Shown here: positions 18,415 to 26,748 of the stretch, one piece after another | Layout of the letters: each line of letters begins with the position of its first letter | How positions within the stretch are numbered: the first letter of the stretch is position 1 | Origin: Edaphobacter lichenicola | GTDB lineage: Bacteria; Acidobacteriota; Terriglobia; Terriglobales; Acidobacteriaceae | DNA length: 64,000 bases | Reading direction: 5' to 3' | NCBI RefSeq assembly: GCF_014201315.1 | Contig: NZ_JACHDY010000002.1 | Coordinates: 744,001 to 808,000 of the forward strand | Notes under the pieces: model-generated | What the model saw: only the letters and a program-made list of their open reading frames with translations | The model's database searches: none | What the model was told of the DNA's origin: nothing | Made by a program: the position numbers and the translations under genes

Positions 18415-18852
18415 CTATTTGCTGACGGCCTGATTCGGCAGCTCAGCCCGTTTCGCTACTTTGTACTCGATCTCCTCTTTGGACAGGATGGGGGCGAAGT
18501 CTTCCATCTCAAAGACCTGGCGAATTTCGATTTCGGAGTCGCTGCCGTGGGGGTTGGGGCAGCGCTTGACCCACTCAATGGCCTCTTCGAGGGACTTGAC
18601 CTGCCAGATCCAAAAGCCCGCTATGAGCTCCTTGGCCTCGGTGAAGGGGCCGTCGATGACGGTACGCGACGTGCCGGAGAACTTGACGCGTGCGCCTTTG
18701 GAGCTGGGATGGAGGCCATCCATGGCGAGCACGATGCCAGCCTTGATGAGCTCTTCGTTGAACTTGCCCATCTCGGCCAAGAGCTGCGGATCGGGGAGGG
18801 CGCCTTTTTTGTCTGCCTCTGGGGTTGATTTGACGATGACCATGAATCGCAT
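18415..18852 (-). CDS. DGPF/YCII-domain protein (first of module)
   Basis: 145 residues; MRFMVIVKSTPEADKKGALP begins the fold and VIDGPFTEAKELIAGFWIWQ contains the exact DGPF motif. This is the form most often encoded next to ECF42 sigma factors. ATG at 18852 has an AGGAG just upstream. An ECF42-type promoter lies about 80 bp before the start (18957-18931). The sigma gene ends 141 bp upstream on the same strand. Confidence 0.93.
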   Translation of the reverse strand: MRFMVIVKSTPEADKKGALPDPQLLAEMGKFNEELIKAGIVLAMDGLHPSSKGARVKFSGTSRTVIDGPFTEAKELIAGFWIWQVKSLEEAIEWVKRCPNPHGSDSEIEIRQVFEMEDFAPILSKEEIEYKVAKRAELPNQAVSK

Positions 18853-18930
18853 TGCGGAATCTCCTTTGGGTTGAGCGATTTTCTTTAAAACGATCTTCGG
18901 GTGGGCCGATTGCCCTGCCTTCACGATATA

Positions 18931-18957
18931 GTCGAACGGCCAGACTGGAATTCGACA
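18931..18957 (-). promoter_or_regulatory. Predicted ECF42 target promoter
   Basis: Reading the minus strand, TGTCGA (18957-18952) is followed after 17 nt by CGAC (18934-18931), about 80 nt before the first DGPF start. As I recall it, the published ECF42 motif is TGTCGA at -35 and CG(A/T)C at -10, so both boxes match exactly. It lies between the sigma gene and its presumed first target. Confidence 0.65.
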
Positions 18958-18993
18958 AAGCGTCCAGGAAATTTTGCTTCTTCTGCGCTTTTT

Positions 18994-20241
18994 TTATTTC
19001 AACTCCCGAATCCGCTTTTGCAGGAACTGCCGCTCCGGTTCCTGTTGGGTCAGCGCCAGAGCTTTCTCATAAGAGGACCGGGCCTCAGCCGTCCTGCCCA
19101 GCCTGCGGTACATATCCGCGCGGGCTGAATGCGCCAGGTAGTAATTTGCCAATTCGCCATCTTCCAACACCGCGTCGATATGCGCCAGACCGGCCTCCGG
19201 ACCATCGCGCATTGCAACTGCCACGGCACGATTCAGCTCTACAACTGGCGAAGGCTGAATTCGTATCAATCGGCCGTAAAGCGCAACAATCTGCCGCCAA
19301 TCGGTCAGAGCGACCGATTCCGCCTCCGCATGAACGGCCGCAATCGCAGCCTGCAGCGTGTAGGAGCCGAAGCCCCGGGACTTCAGGGCCTTCTCCAGCA
19401 ATGCCACTCCCTCCGCGATCTGCTCCCGGTTCCAGAGCGAGCGGTCCTGATTCTCCAGCAAAATCAGCTCTCCAGTGGGCGACGTTCTCGCAGCGCGACG
19501 GGATTCCTGCAGCAACATCAGGGAAAGCAGCCCAAGGACCTCCGGCTCCGGCAGCAGTCCGCTCACCAGCCGGCCCAGTCGAATCGCCTCGGCGGTTAGT
19601 TCGGCCCGCGTTACCTCCGCTCCCGCCGCAGCCGAATAACCCTCGTTGAAGACGAGATAGACGACCTGAAGCACCGCGCCCAGTCGCTCCGGCAACTCCT
19701 GCGGCGACGGCACCTCGTACCGAATAGGTGTGTCTCGAATCTTTGCCTTTGCGCGCACAATGCGCTGCGCGAGCGTCGCCGGCGTAATGAGAAATGCTCG
19801 GGCAATCTCCTCTGTCGTCAGGCCGCAGACTTCACGCAGCGTGAGCGCTAACTGTCCTTCCGGCGGCAGAGCGGGATGGCAGCAGGTAAAGATGAGACGA
19901 AGGCGGTCGTCCTCGATCTCCTCCTCCTCGTAAGGCGCTTCGTTGACGCGCGCCTCGAGGTAGAGCACGAGGTCTTTCTGTGCGCTGTCGAAGCGCGCCC
20001 GCCGGCGCATTCCGTCGATAGCTTTGAAGCGCGCGGTCGAAATGAGCCAGGGGCGCGGATTATCCGGTACACCGGTCTGAGGCCACGTGTCCAAAGCAGC
20101 GGCAAAGGCCTCGTGCATGGCCTCTTCGGCGACATCAAGATCTCCGAGCAGGCGCACCAGCGTAGCAAGAATCCTGCCCGATTCAGACCGGTAAAGCCTC
20201 TCTATGGTTCTGCTGAGCTCTTCGGAAACATTCTGCCGCAT
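18994..20241 (-). CDS. RNA polymerase sigma factor, ECF42-like with C-terminal TPR-type extension
   Basis: A 415-residue sigma factor. The N-terminal sigma2 region contains GDLDVAEEAMHEAFAAALDTWP and the sigma4 region LTLREVCGLTTEEIARAFL. The following 200 or so residues form a helical, TPR-like extension ending AEARSSYEKALALTQQEPERQ. This layout, and neighbouring DGPF genes, is that of group ECF42, where the extension rather than an anti-sigma factor is thought to control activity. No anti-sigma gene is present here. ATG at 20241 was chosen; an in-frame start 12 codons earlier is possible. Confidence 0.93.
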   Translation of the reverse strand: MRQNVSEELSRTIERLYRSESGRILATLVRLLGDLDVAEEAMHEAFAAALDTWPQTGVPDNPRPWLISTARFKAIDGMRRRARFDSAQKDLVLYLEARVNEAPYEEEEIEDDRLRLIFTCCHPALPPEGQLALTLREVCGLTTEEIARAFLITPATLAQRIVRAKAKIRDTPIRYEVPSPQELPERLGAVLQVVYLVFNEGYSAAAGAEVTRAELTAEAIRLGRLVSGLLPEPEVLGLLSLMLLQESRRAARTSPTGELILLENQDRSLWNREQIAEGVALLEKALKSRGFGSYTLQAAIAAVHAEAESVALTDWRQIVALYGRLIRIQPSPVVELNRAVAVAMRDGPEAGLAHIDAVLEDGELANYYLAHSARADMYRRLGRTAEARSSYEKALALTQQEPERQFLQKRIRELK

Positions 20242-20454
20242 GCACGTCAAACTAACAAACGAACGTACTCCACACAACTGCGCCCGCCTCGCTATTCATC
20301 CACAACTCAATAAGAGATCACTGCGTCGATTGAGGACGGCCTATGGTGCACCAGCATAGATCCCCAAAAACGCCCTTCCCGCACGCTATAGAGATTGGTA
20401 AACGCAAGACGGCTTGTCGTTCCTAATAAGTTCATCAATTCGGTCCGCCGAAAT

Positions 20455-20493
20455 GAGGCCACCCTCCGCCAATCGGCGGACATTGGTGGCCTC
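20455..20493. other. Nested hairpin downstream of a truncated cupin gene
   Basis: GAGGCCACC (20455-20463) pairs with GGTGGCCTC (20485-20493), and inside them TCCGCC (20465-20470) pairs with GGCGGA (20475-20480). It lies between the sigma factor start and the cupin remnant. It may be a terminator for the remnant or part of an inserted element. No gene was seen in 20242-20511. Confidence 0.5.
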
Positions 20494-20511
20494 GGTTAGC
20501 CCGACGGTCTC

Positions 20512-20673
20512 TTACTTCACGCTGTTGTAGTCTTTGTCGCTAACGGGCTCCAACCAAATTGTCTTTCCCTTTTGAGTCGGCGTAACCGCTATATAGGCAA
20601 AAGTACTTTTCGGGGCTGCACTGTGCCAATGCTCTACGCCCGGAAGGCACTTGATGACATCGCCCTTGAGCAA
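20512..20673 (-). pseudogene. Remnant of a cupin-domain gene (C-terminal end only)
   Basis: About 53 codons read LLKGDVIKCLPGVEHWHSAA, then SKGKTIWLEPV-like sequence, matching the second conserved box of small cupins (metal His in HWH). The first cupin box and N-terminus are missing. The upstream codons in this frame, from about 20674 to 20775, do not look like cupin. Homology stops about 16 bp from the 18-bp repeat at 20689-20706, so the break coincides with the module's boundary. Confidence 0.7.
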
Positions 20674-20688
20674 TGGGGAATGATCGGG

Positions 20689-20706
20689 CGAATTCGCACT
20701 CGGCGG
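20689..20706 (+). repeat. 18-bp direct repeat, right copy flanking the ECF42 module
   Basis: CGAATTCGCACTCGGCGG, identical to 16460-16477. It lies at the point where the cupin homology ends. Confidence 0.6.
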
Positions 20707-20801
20707 CCGGCCCGAATCTGTCATCGACAAGCTTCCGAAGCCACATCGCCAGGCCAGCCAAAAAATAAATCTCAAAAAGTTGGCGTATTTTTCAAGGCAG
20801 T

Positions 20802-20850
20802 AAAACGTGGTGCTAAAACTCCACCTTCACCACGCATTCCACCACGTTTT
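20802..20850. repeat. Inverted repeat in an AT-rich gap before hemL
   Basis: AAAACGTGGT (20802-20811) and ACCACGTTTT (20841-20850) are perfect inverted repeats, with CACC/GGTG words inside. The whole stretch 20776-20999 is unusually A-rich for this genome and holds several CCACG words, but I see no gene in it. It may be a dispersed element or a transcription end region for hemL. Confidence 0.5.
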
Positions 20851-20999
20851 CACCATCAAAAAACCACGTCCAAACACACAGTTTTCCCGAAACTCCCTTC
20901 AAAAACCTCAGCAAACCAGCAAATTCTCACCCGCCCACCACACCCAAAAAAATCTGCAGAAAAATAATCCAACCCCCCGAAATTTATCCCCGTCGAGTC

Positions 21000-22289
21000 T
21001 CAGGAAAGCGACCTCCGGGCAGCTTCAAGAACCATCCCGATCTCCGCTTCGCCGTGGGCGGTCGAGACGAACGCGGCCTCGAACTGGCTGGGCGGAAGCC
21101 ACACCCCGGCATCGAGCATGGCACGGTGGAACCGGCCGAAGGCTTCCGTGTCCGACTTGGCAGCCGAGGCAAAATCAGTAACGGGTTTATCCGAAAAAAA
21201 CCAGGTAAACATTGACCCAACGCGATTGGTCGTCAAGGAAATCCCCGCCTCTCGCGCCACGCCCGCAACTCCCTCAGCGATGCGAGCAGTAGTGCTTTCA
21301 AGGCCGTTGTAGACCTCCTCTTCATACTTGATCAAATGACTCAACGTCGCAATTCCCGCGGTCATGGCCAGCGGATTCCCACTCAACGTACCCGCCTGAT
21401 ACACAGGCCCCAACGGAGCCAGAAACTCCATCACATCGGCTCGTCCGCCGAAGGCTCCGCAGGGCAGGCCACCGCCGATGATCTTGCCCAGAGTCGTGAG
21501 GTCCGGCTTCACGCCATACACCTGCTGGGCGCCGCCAAGCGAGAGACGGAAGCCGGTCATCACCTCATCGAGAATCAGGAGCGCGCCATACTCTGCGGTG
21601 ATTGCCCGCAGACCCCGCAGGTACTCCGCAGCAGGGGCGATAGTCCCGGCGTTGCCTACCACCGGCTCCACGATGACGCACGCAATCTCGTCGGGCCGCG
21701 CCGCGAAGACCTCTCGCACAGCATCGAGATCGTTGTAGGGGAGAGCAATGGTGTGCATCGCAGTCTCGGCGGGAACGCCGGCCGAGCCTGGGATTCCCAG
21801 CGTCGCGACACCGCTGCCTGCCTTGACGAGCATGGCGTCGGAGTGACCGTGGTAGCAGCCTTCGAACTTGATGACAAAATTACGCCCTGTGAAACCGCGC
21901 GCAAGTCGGATAGCAGACATACAAGCCTCGGTGCCGGAGCTGACAAAGCGCAGCTTTTCGACCGCGGGAAAGCATCGTGTCACCAGCTCAGCCAGATCTG
22001 CTTCTGCCGCAGTGGAGGCTCCGAAGCTCGCACCGCGCGAGGCCGCCTTCTGAATCGCGTCAACCACCGGCGGAAAGGCATGTCCAAGGATCATCGGCCC
22101 CCAGGAGCCGAAGAAGTCGAGATACTTATTTCCATCTGCATCAAACAGATAGGCGCCGTCGGCATGAGTGACGAAGGGCGGATCACCCCCAACGGCGCGA
22201 AACGCCCGCACCGGCGAGTCGACGCCCCCGGGCAGAAATTTTTCAGCACGAAGCTGCAATTGACGGGAGCGGGTGAGGGTGCGGGACAT
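21000..22289 (-). CDS. hemL: Glutamate-1-semialdehyde 2,1-aminomutase
   Basis: Converts glutamate-1-semialdehyde to 5-aminolevulinate for tetrapyrrole synthesis (C5 pathway). 429 residues, the usual size. Features are [13 protein letters not shown] near the N-terminus, [17 protein letters not shown], the PLP-phosphate and Asp region in [13 protein letters not shown], and the Schiff-base Lys in [21 protein letters not shown] at 22289 is used, giving [18 protein letters not shown]. Divergent from the DCC-family gene with 46 bp between starts. Confidence 0.97.
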   Translation of the reverse strand: MSRTLTRSRQLQLRAEKFLPGGVDSPVRAFRAVGGDPPFVTHADGAYLFDADGNKYLDFFGSWGPMILGHAFPPVVDAIQKAASRGASFGASTAAEADLAELVTRCFPAVEKLRFVSSGTEACMSAIRLARGFTGRNFVIKFEGCYHGHSDAMLVKAGSGVATLGIPGSAGVPAETAMHTIALPYNDLDAVREVFAARPDEIACVIVEPVVGNAGTIAPAAEYLRGLRAITAEYGALLILDEVMTGFRLSLGGAQQVYGVKPDLTTLGKIIGGGLPCGAFGGRADVMEFLAPLGPVYQAGTLSGNPLAMTAGIATLSHLIKYEEEVYNGLESTTARIAEGVAGVAREAGISLTTNRVGSMFTWFFSDKPVTDFASAAKSDTEAFGRFHRAMLDAGVWLPPSQFEAAFVSTAHGEAEIGMVLEAARRSLS

Positions 22290-22335
22290 AGCAACAGTAT
22301 AAGAGGGCATATCATGTTAATAGGACCGAGGAGAC

Positions 22336-22785
22336 ATGACCGAGCCAGAACATGCAGAGATTGAGGGCCGGGCTTTACTGCTCTACGACGGCGTCTGCGC
22401 GTTGTGCAACGGCGTGGTTCAGTTCCTGCTCGAACACGACCATCGCGAGAGGCTGCGCTATGCTCCGCTCCAGAGCGCTCTTGGCCGCGAGGTGCTTGGC
22501 CGCTTCGGCATTCACAGCTTTCCCGACGGCGTAGTGTTGCTGACCGATGCCCTGAGGCCGCAGGAACGGCTCTACCAGCGTTCGGACGCGGTCGCCGCGG
22601 CGCTGATGCTGCTTTCCTCACCCTGGAGGCTTCTGGGGCGGCTGGTGAGCCTGGTGCCACGGCCTGTGCGGGAGTTCGGATACGGGGTTATCGCTCGCCT
22701 CCGCTACCGCATCTTCGGGCGCTACGATACCTGCCCTCTACCACCATTGGAGCAGCGACGAAAACTTTTGGGCGTGTACGAATAA
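22336..22785 (+). CDS. DCC-family thiol-disulfide oxidoreductase-like protein (DUF393)
   Basis: 149 residues. LLLYDGVCALCNGVVQFLLEHD holds the family signature, with Cys21 and Cys24 as a CxxC pair after the conserved YDG. A RYAPLQSALGREVLGRFG-like middle and an aromatic/basic C-terminal helix (VIARLRYRIFGRYDTCP) follow, all typical. The proteins are predicted redox-active, possibly membrane-associated, with unknown substrate. GAGGAGAC precedes ATG 22336. From here to about 27.3 kb the plus strand becomes G-rich. Confidence 0.88.
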   Translation: MTEPEHAEIEGRALLLYDGVCALCNGVVQFLLEHDHRERLRYAPLQSALGREVLGRFGIHSFPDGVVLLTDALRPQERLYQRSDAVAAALMLLSSPWRLLGRLVSLVPRPVREFGYGVIARLRYRIFGRYDTCPLPPLEQRRKLLGVYE

Positions 22786-22864
22786 CGTTTGTTTACGATG
22801 CTTTGACCGCCACCCTGCTAGACTAAACTTCTTCTTTTCAAGCACTACGATATGGAGCACGACC

Positions 22865-24070
22865 TTGCCGGATGAGACCTCCCCGCCGCCCGATTCAATC
22901 GCCACGCACCGCACCACGTCCGAGCAGGACACGCCCAGGGATGCCGCTTCGCTGCAGTCCGCAATTGCGCAGAGAAAGGCCGCAGGGATGAAGCAGTCTG
23001 CCTCATCCGCCCCGGAGGAAAAGGCCAAGAGTCCCTCGAAGAAGAGCATCAGCTACGCGGATGCCGGGGTGGATATCACCTCGGGCGATCGCAGCAAGCA
23101 GCGCATCAAGATGCTGGCGCGCAAGACCTTCAACAAGCAGGTGCTGAGCGAGATCGGCGGCTTCGGCGGCCTATTCGCGCTGGACCTCGAAAAGTTTCCC
23201 AACCCCGTGCTGGTCTCGAGCGCAGACGGCGTTGGCACGAAGCTGAAAGTTGCGTTTGAGCTGGGCATTCACCATACCGTGGGACAGGACCTGGTGAACC
23301 ACTGCGTCAACGACATTGCGGTGCAGGGCGCGACGCCGCTGTTCTTCCTCGACTACCTGGCCACAGGGAGGCTCGAAGACATGGTGATCGAGCGTGTGGT
23401 GCAGGGTATCAGCGAGGCCTGCAAGGCGAACGGCTGTGCGTTGATCGGCGGCGAGACGGCGCAGATGCCAGGCTTCTACGCGGATGGCGAGTACGACCTC
23501 GCCGGCACGATCATCGGCGCGGTGAGCCGCGACAAGATCATTACCGGGGAGCAGATTCAAGTCGGGGATGTTCTGGTAGGGCTGCCCTCGAATGGACTGC
23601 ATACCAACGGGTACTCCCTGGCGCGCAAGCTGCTGTTTGAAGTGGCGAAGTATGGTCCGGAGCAATACATCAACGAGCTGAAGGACAAGACCGGAGCCGC
23701 GTTGATGCGGACGCACCGCAGCTATCTGTCGGTCATCAAGAAGCTGACCGGAGCCGAGGTGGTGAGCGGGATGGCGCACATTACGGGAGGCGGGATCACA
23801 GAGAATCTGCCGCGCATTTTGCCGAAGGGGATGGGAGCGCTGATCGACCGCGCCTCGTGGACGGTGCCGCCGCTGTTTGAACATCTGCAGCAGCTGGGCA
23901 ATGTGGATGAGGACGAGATGCTGCGCACCTTCAACATGGGTATTGGTCTGATCGCGGTAATTCCGGCAGAGAAGATCAAAAAGGCAAAGGCGATTCTGAA
24001 TCGCGCAAACGAACGGCACTGCTTGATTGGCCGTGTGGTGCGCGGAGAACGCAAGGTCAGCTACAACTAG
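22865..24070 (+). CDS. purM: Phosphoribosylformylglycinamidine cyclo-ligase
   Basis: AIR synthetase of purine biosynthesis, closing the imidazole ring with ATP. The core begins KSISYADAGVDITSGDRSK and includes SSADGVGTKLKVA, LIGGETAQMPGFYADGEYDLAG and GLHTNGYSLARK, all standard. With the TTG at 22865 (GGAG 8 nt upstream) the protein has 401 residues and a 60-residue Ser/Pro/Ala-rich leader; with ATG at 22988 it has 360, closer to the usual 345. The start is undecided. The purN gene is 2.7 kb downstream. Confidence 0.95.
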   Translation: MPDETSPPPDSIATHRTTSEQDTPRDAASLQSAIAQRKAAGMKQSASSAPEEKAKSPSKKSISYADAGVDITSGDRSKQRIKMLARKTFNKQVLSEIGGFGGLFALDLEKFPNPVLVSSADGVGTKLKVAFELGIHHTVGQDLVNHCVNDIAVQGATPLFFLDYLATGRLEDMVIERVVQGISEACKANGCALIGGETAQMPGFYADGEYDLAGTIIGAVSRDKIITGEQIQVGDVLVGLPSNGLHTNGYSLARKLLFEVAKYGPEQYINELKDKTGAALMRTHRSYLSVIKKLTGAEVVSGMAHITGGGITENLPRILPKGMGALIDRASWTVPPLFEHLQQLGNVDEDEMLRTFNMGIGLIAVIPAEKIKKAKAILNRANERHCLIGRVVRGERKVSYN

Positions 24071-24093
24071 GTAGTTCGCAGTATCGCTTTACG

Positions 24094-24135
24094 AGCCCGC
24101 TGGCCACTGGATTTTTCAGGTGGTCAGCGGGCTTT
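24094..24135. terminator. Strong terminator hairpin after purM
   Basis: AGCCCGCTGGCCAC (24094-24107) pairs with GTGGTCAGCGGGCT (24120-24133), one G-T pair, followed by TT. The loop contains a T-run. It lies between convergent genes and can serve both. Confidence 0.75.
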
Positions 24136-24169
24136 CACGTTGGTGGCTCTGTTCCGCGAATGAAATTCG

Positions 24170-24832
24170 CTATGCGACGAGGGCATAGGTAGACGGGCGG
24201 TGCGCACGGCTGCGGCGGAAGAAGTAGTAGATGATGACGCTCACCACTGCAGCGTAGGCGCACCAGATCGAGGTGAAGGCGTATCGCTTGACCAGTATGA
24301 CGACGAGCAGCCCAATGAGGTTGAGCCAGGCCAGGGTAATGAGGTCGCGGAAGCCGGAGAAGAAGAGCGAGCCGCAAGTGGCGATAACGTAGAGGATCGC
24401 GATGAGAGTGGTAGTGGTGATGGCGTTGATGTAGACGATGCTGTTGTCCTCTACCGAGATCTGCAGCGGATAGGCAATCAATCCCCAGAGCATGTAGAGC
24501 ATGAGCGCGCCGCCGAGGATGGCGAAGGGGAGCATCTGGCGGCGCAGCTTCCGCGTAGGCTCGAGGAGCAGGACGCTGAGGGGAAGGAGAAACGGCAACA
24601 GACCCTGTGCGTAGAGGACGTATGCTGCGCCGGCGTTACGGGTCACTGCAGGCGAAAGGATTCCGCCGAGGCCCAGCCAGACGAAGCCTTCGATGAACTG
24701 ATGGAAGGCGAAGAGGCAAGGCATGGCGGCGAAGAGAAGCTCGCGGCGATGTTTTACTTCAGTCAACGTGGCGACGCCGATGCCGCCCAGAACGGCGCTG
24801 CCGACAAAGTTCGCGGTTGCAGAGAAGCACAT
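24170..24832 (-). CDS. DUF6629-family membrane protein
   Basis: A 220-residue protein with about seven transmembrane helices. The N-terminus MCFSATANFVGSAVLGGIGV, then HRRELLFAAMPCLFAFHQFIEG, fits the DUF6629 family (Cys2, His/Glu in the second helix region). Function unknown. It sits between purM and an amidase gene and is divergent from the latter with a 116-bp gap. Confidence 0.82.
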   Translation of the reverse strand: MCFSATANFVGSAVLGGIGVATLTEVKHRRELLFAAMPCLFAFHQFIEGFVWLGLGGILSPAVTRNAGAAYVLYAQGLLPFLLPLSVLLLEPTRKLRRQMLPFAILGGALMLYMLWGLIAYPLQISVEDNSIVYINAITTTTLIAILYVIATCGSLFFSGFRDLITLAWLNLIGLLVVILVKRYAFTSIWCAYAAVVSVIIYYFFRRSRAHRPSTYALVA

Positions 24833-24948
24833 AGGAGCCTCGTAGTTCAGGCCATCATAACTTGCGTGTCTGGCAACGGACGTGTGTTCTTATAGAAGGC
24901 ACCAAATCACTCAAGATCAGGATTTCTCAAGATCACTCAGGGGACGGT

Positions 24949-26685
24949 ATGAAGATTCGAGCTGGCGTTTGCTTTGCTTTTGTCGTGGTCGCTTTGTTGT
25001 CAGGTGCTCGTTTGAACGCGCAGGGTGCGGCTTCCGCGAATGCGCGGGCTTCGCAGGCGGCGATGGATCGCGACCTGATGGAGGTTACGATCCCTCGCCT
25101 GGAGGAGTTGTACCGCGCACATAAGTACACCGTGACCGAGGTGGTCGAGTGGTATCTGGCGCGCATTGCGAGGTACAACGGAATCTATCGTGCCGTGCAG
25201 ACGGTGGATGCACAGAATGCGCTGGTCACGGCGGCTCGTGAGGATGCAGAGGCGAAGGCTGGTGGGAACGGATTTCGGCGCGGGCCGATGTGGGGCGTTC
25301 CGATTATGACTAAGGCGAATACGAGCATCAAGGGACTGGTGACAACCGATGGCTGGAAGGGCTACATGATTCCAGGGCACGAGCTGGTGGCCCCGAAGGA
25401 TGCGACGATCGTGGCAAAGCTGCGGGCGGCAGGAGCGGTGATTCTGGGGCAGACGAACATGCCGGACTTTGCGGCCAGCGATACGAATCGCAGCACGGCG
25501 TTTGGGCGGACGGGGAATGCTTACGACGTGCGATTCAGCCCGGGCGGCTCGTCGGGCGGGACGGTGACGGCAGTGACGAGCAACTTTGCGCTGTTGGGCA
25601 ACGGGACCGATACGGGGAATTCGATTCGCATGCCGTCGGCGACGAGCTCGGTGGTAGGAGTGTTTCCGACTCGAGGGCTGGTGAGTATCACAGGGATCGC
25701 GCCCCTGGATTGGCTGCTCGACAACACGGGACCGATCGCTCGCACAGTGACCGATGCGACGATCGCGCTCGATGTGATGGCCGGAGAGGACGCTGCAGAT
25801 GCGCCGACGGCGGATTTCACCGCGAAGGCTCAGAAGGGGCCGTACACGCAGTATCTGAAGACGGATGCGCTGAAAGGCAAGCGGTTTGGCGTGCCGGCTT
25901 TCATTCTTGCAGGGGCGGGGATTCCGTTTCAGGGGATTCCTGCATCGGCGACAGCGAGCGAGGTGGCAGAGGATACCGAAGACGCGCGGGAGCCGCTGCG
26001 GCCGGAGACGCGGGCGGCGTTTATGAAGGCGATTGAAGGTTTGCGGGCGGCGGGAGCTACGGTGGTATTCGATGACTCGATTCTGCCGGACAGCTTTGCC
26101 GTGACGGTGGGGCGAGTCGCGACGTTTCCTTATGTGAAGGAGGGAACCGAGAAGTTTCTGGCGGAGTATGGGCCGGCGCAGTATCACTCGGCTGAGGAGT
26201 ATGCGAAGGTGATCGGGTCGCCGCTGCCGCCGACGATTATCGGTGGTGCCGATCCCGCGACGAGACGAGGGCGACCGACGATCGTGCAGGAGTCGATCGA
26301 GAGCGACCCGCAGGCTGAAGCTAATTTTTATGGACCGCGCAGGAAGGCGCTCGAAGCTTATAACGAGACGCTCGACCGGCTGCATCTCGATGGGTTTGTC
26401 TACCCGGCGGCGCAGATGCCTCCGCCGGATGAGACGATGCCGCAGAATGGGAAGCTCAGCGAGGGGCCGCACAGCGACACGGGATGGGTGAACATGATCG
26501 GCGTGCCGGCGGTGGTGGTGCCGGGTGGTTTCTATCCCGAGGGACTGCCGTTCGGGCTGGAGATCTCGGCGCGGCGGTGGAGGGATGGAGATCTGCTGGG
26601 CTGGACCTATGCGTATGAGCAGGCGACGAAGCATCGCAGGCCACCGGTGCTGGTGGAGAAGGGTTTGCTGCCGGATGCGCGATAA
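24949..26685 (+). CDS. Secreted amidase (amidase signature family)
   Basis: A 578-residue exported amidase, hydrolysing an unknown amide. A signal peptide (about 1-24, ending LNAQ) is followed by the amidase-signature domain. Lys122 in PIMTKANTS, the cis-Ser in SPGGSSGG (201-202) and nucleophile Ser225 in TGNSIRMPS form the Ser-cisSer-Lys triad. An Asn replaces the usual second Gly just before the nucleophile (TGNS instead of TGGS). ATG at 24949 follows AGGGGAC; a longer frame upstream was rejected because it lacks a signal-peptide start. Codons are G-ending, unlike most of the window. Confidence 0.93.
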   Translation: MKIRAGVCFAFVVVALLSGARLNAQGAASANARASQAAMDRDLMEVTIPRLEELYRAHKYTVTEVVEWYLARIARYNGIYRAVQTVDAQNALVTAAREDAEAKAGGNGFRRGPMWGVPIMTKANTSIKGLVTTDGWKGYMIPGHELVAPKDATIVAKLRAAGAVILGQTNMPDFAASDTNRSTAFGRTGNAYDVRFSPGGSSGGTVTAVTSNFALLGNGTDTGNSIRMPSATSSVVGVFPTRGLVSITGIAPLDWLLDNTGPIARTVTDATIALDVMAGEDAADAPTADFTAKAQKGPYTQYLKTDALKGKRFGVPAFILAGAGIPFQGIPASATASEVAEDTEDAREPLRPETRAAFMKAIEGLRAAGATVVFDDSILPDSFAVTVGRVATFPYVKEGTEKFLAEYGPAQYHSAEEYAKVIGSPLPPTIIGGADPATRRGRPTIVQESIESDPQAEANFYGPRRKALEAYNETLDRLHLDGFVYPAAQMPPPDETMPQNGKLSEGPHSDTGWVNMIGVPAVVVPGGFYPEGLPFGLEISARRWRDGDLLGWTYAYEQATKHRRPPVLVEKGLLPDAR

Positions 26686-26748
26686 CGATGTGGCTCGGCG
26701 GAGACATGGAGTGAAGGCGTCGCCTACAATCTAGGCAAGGGACCCTTC

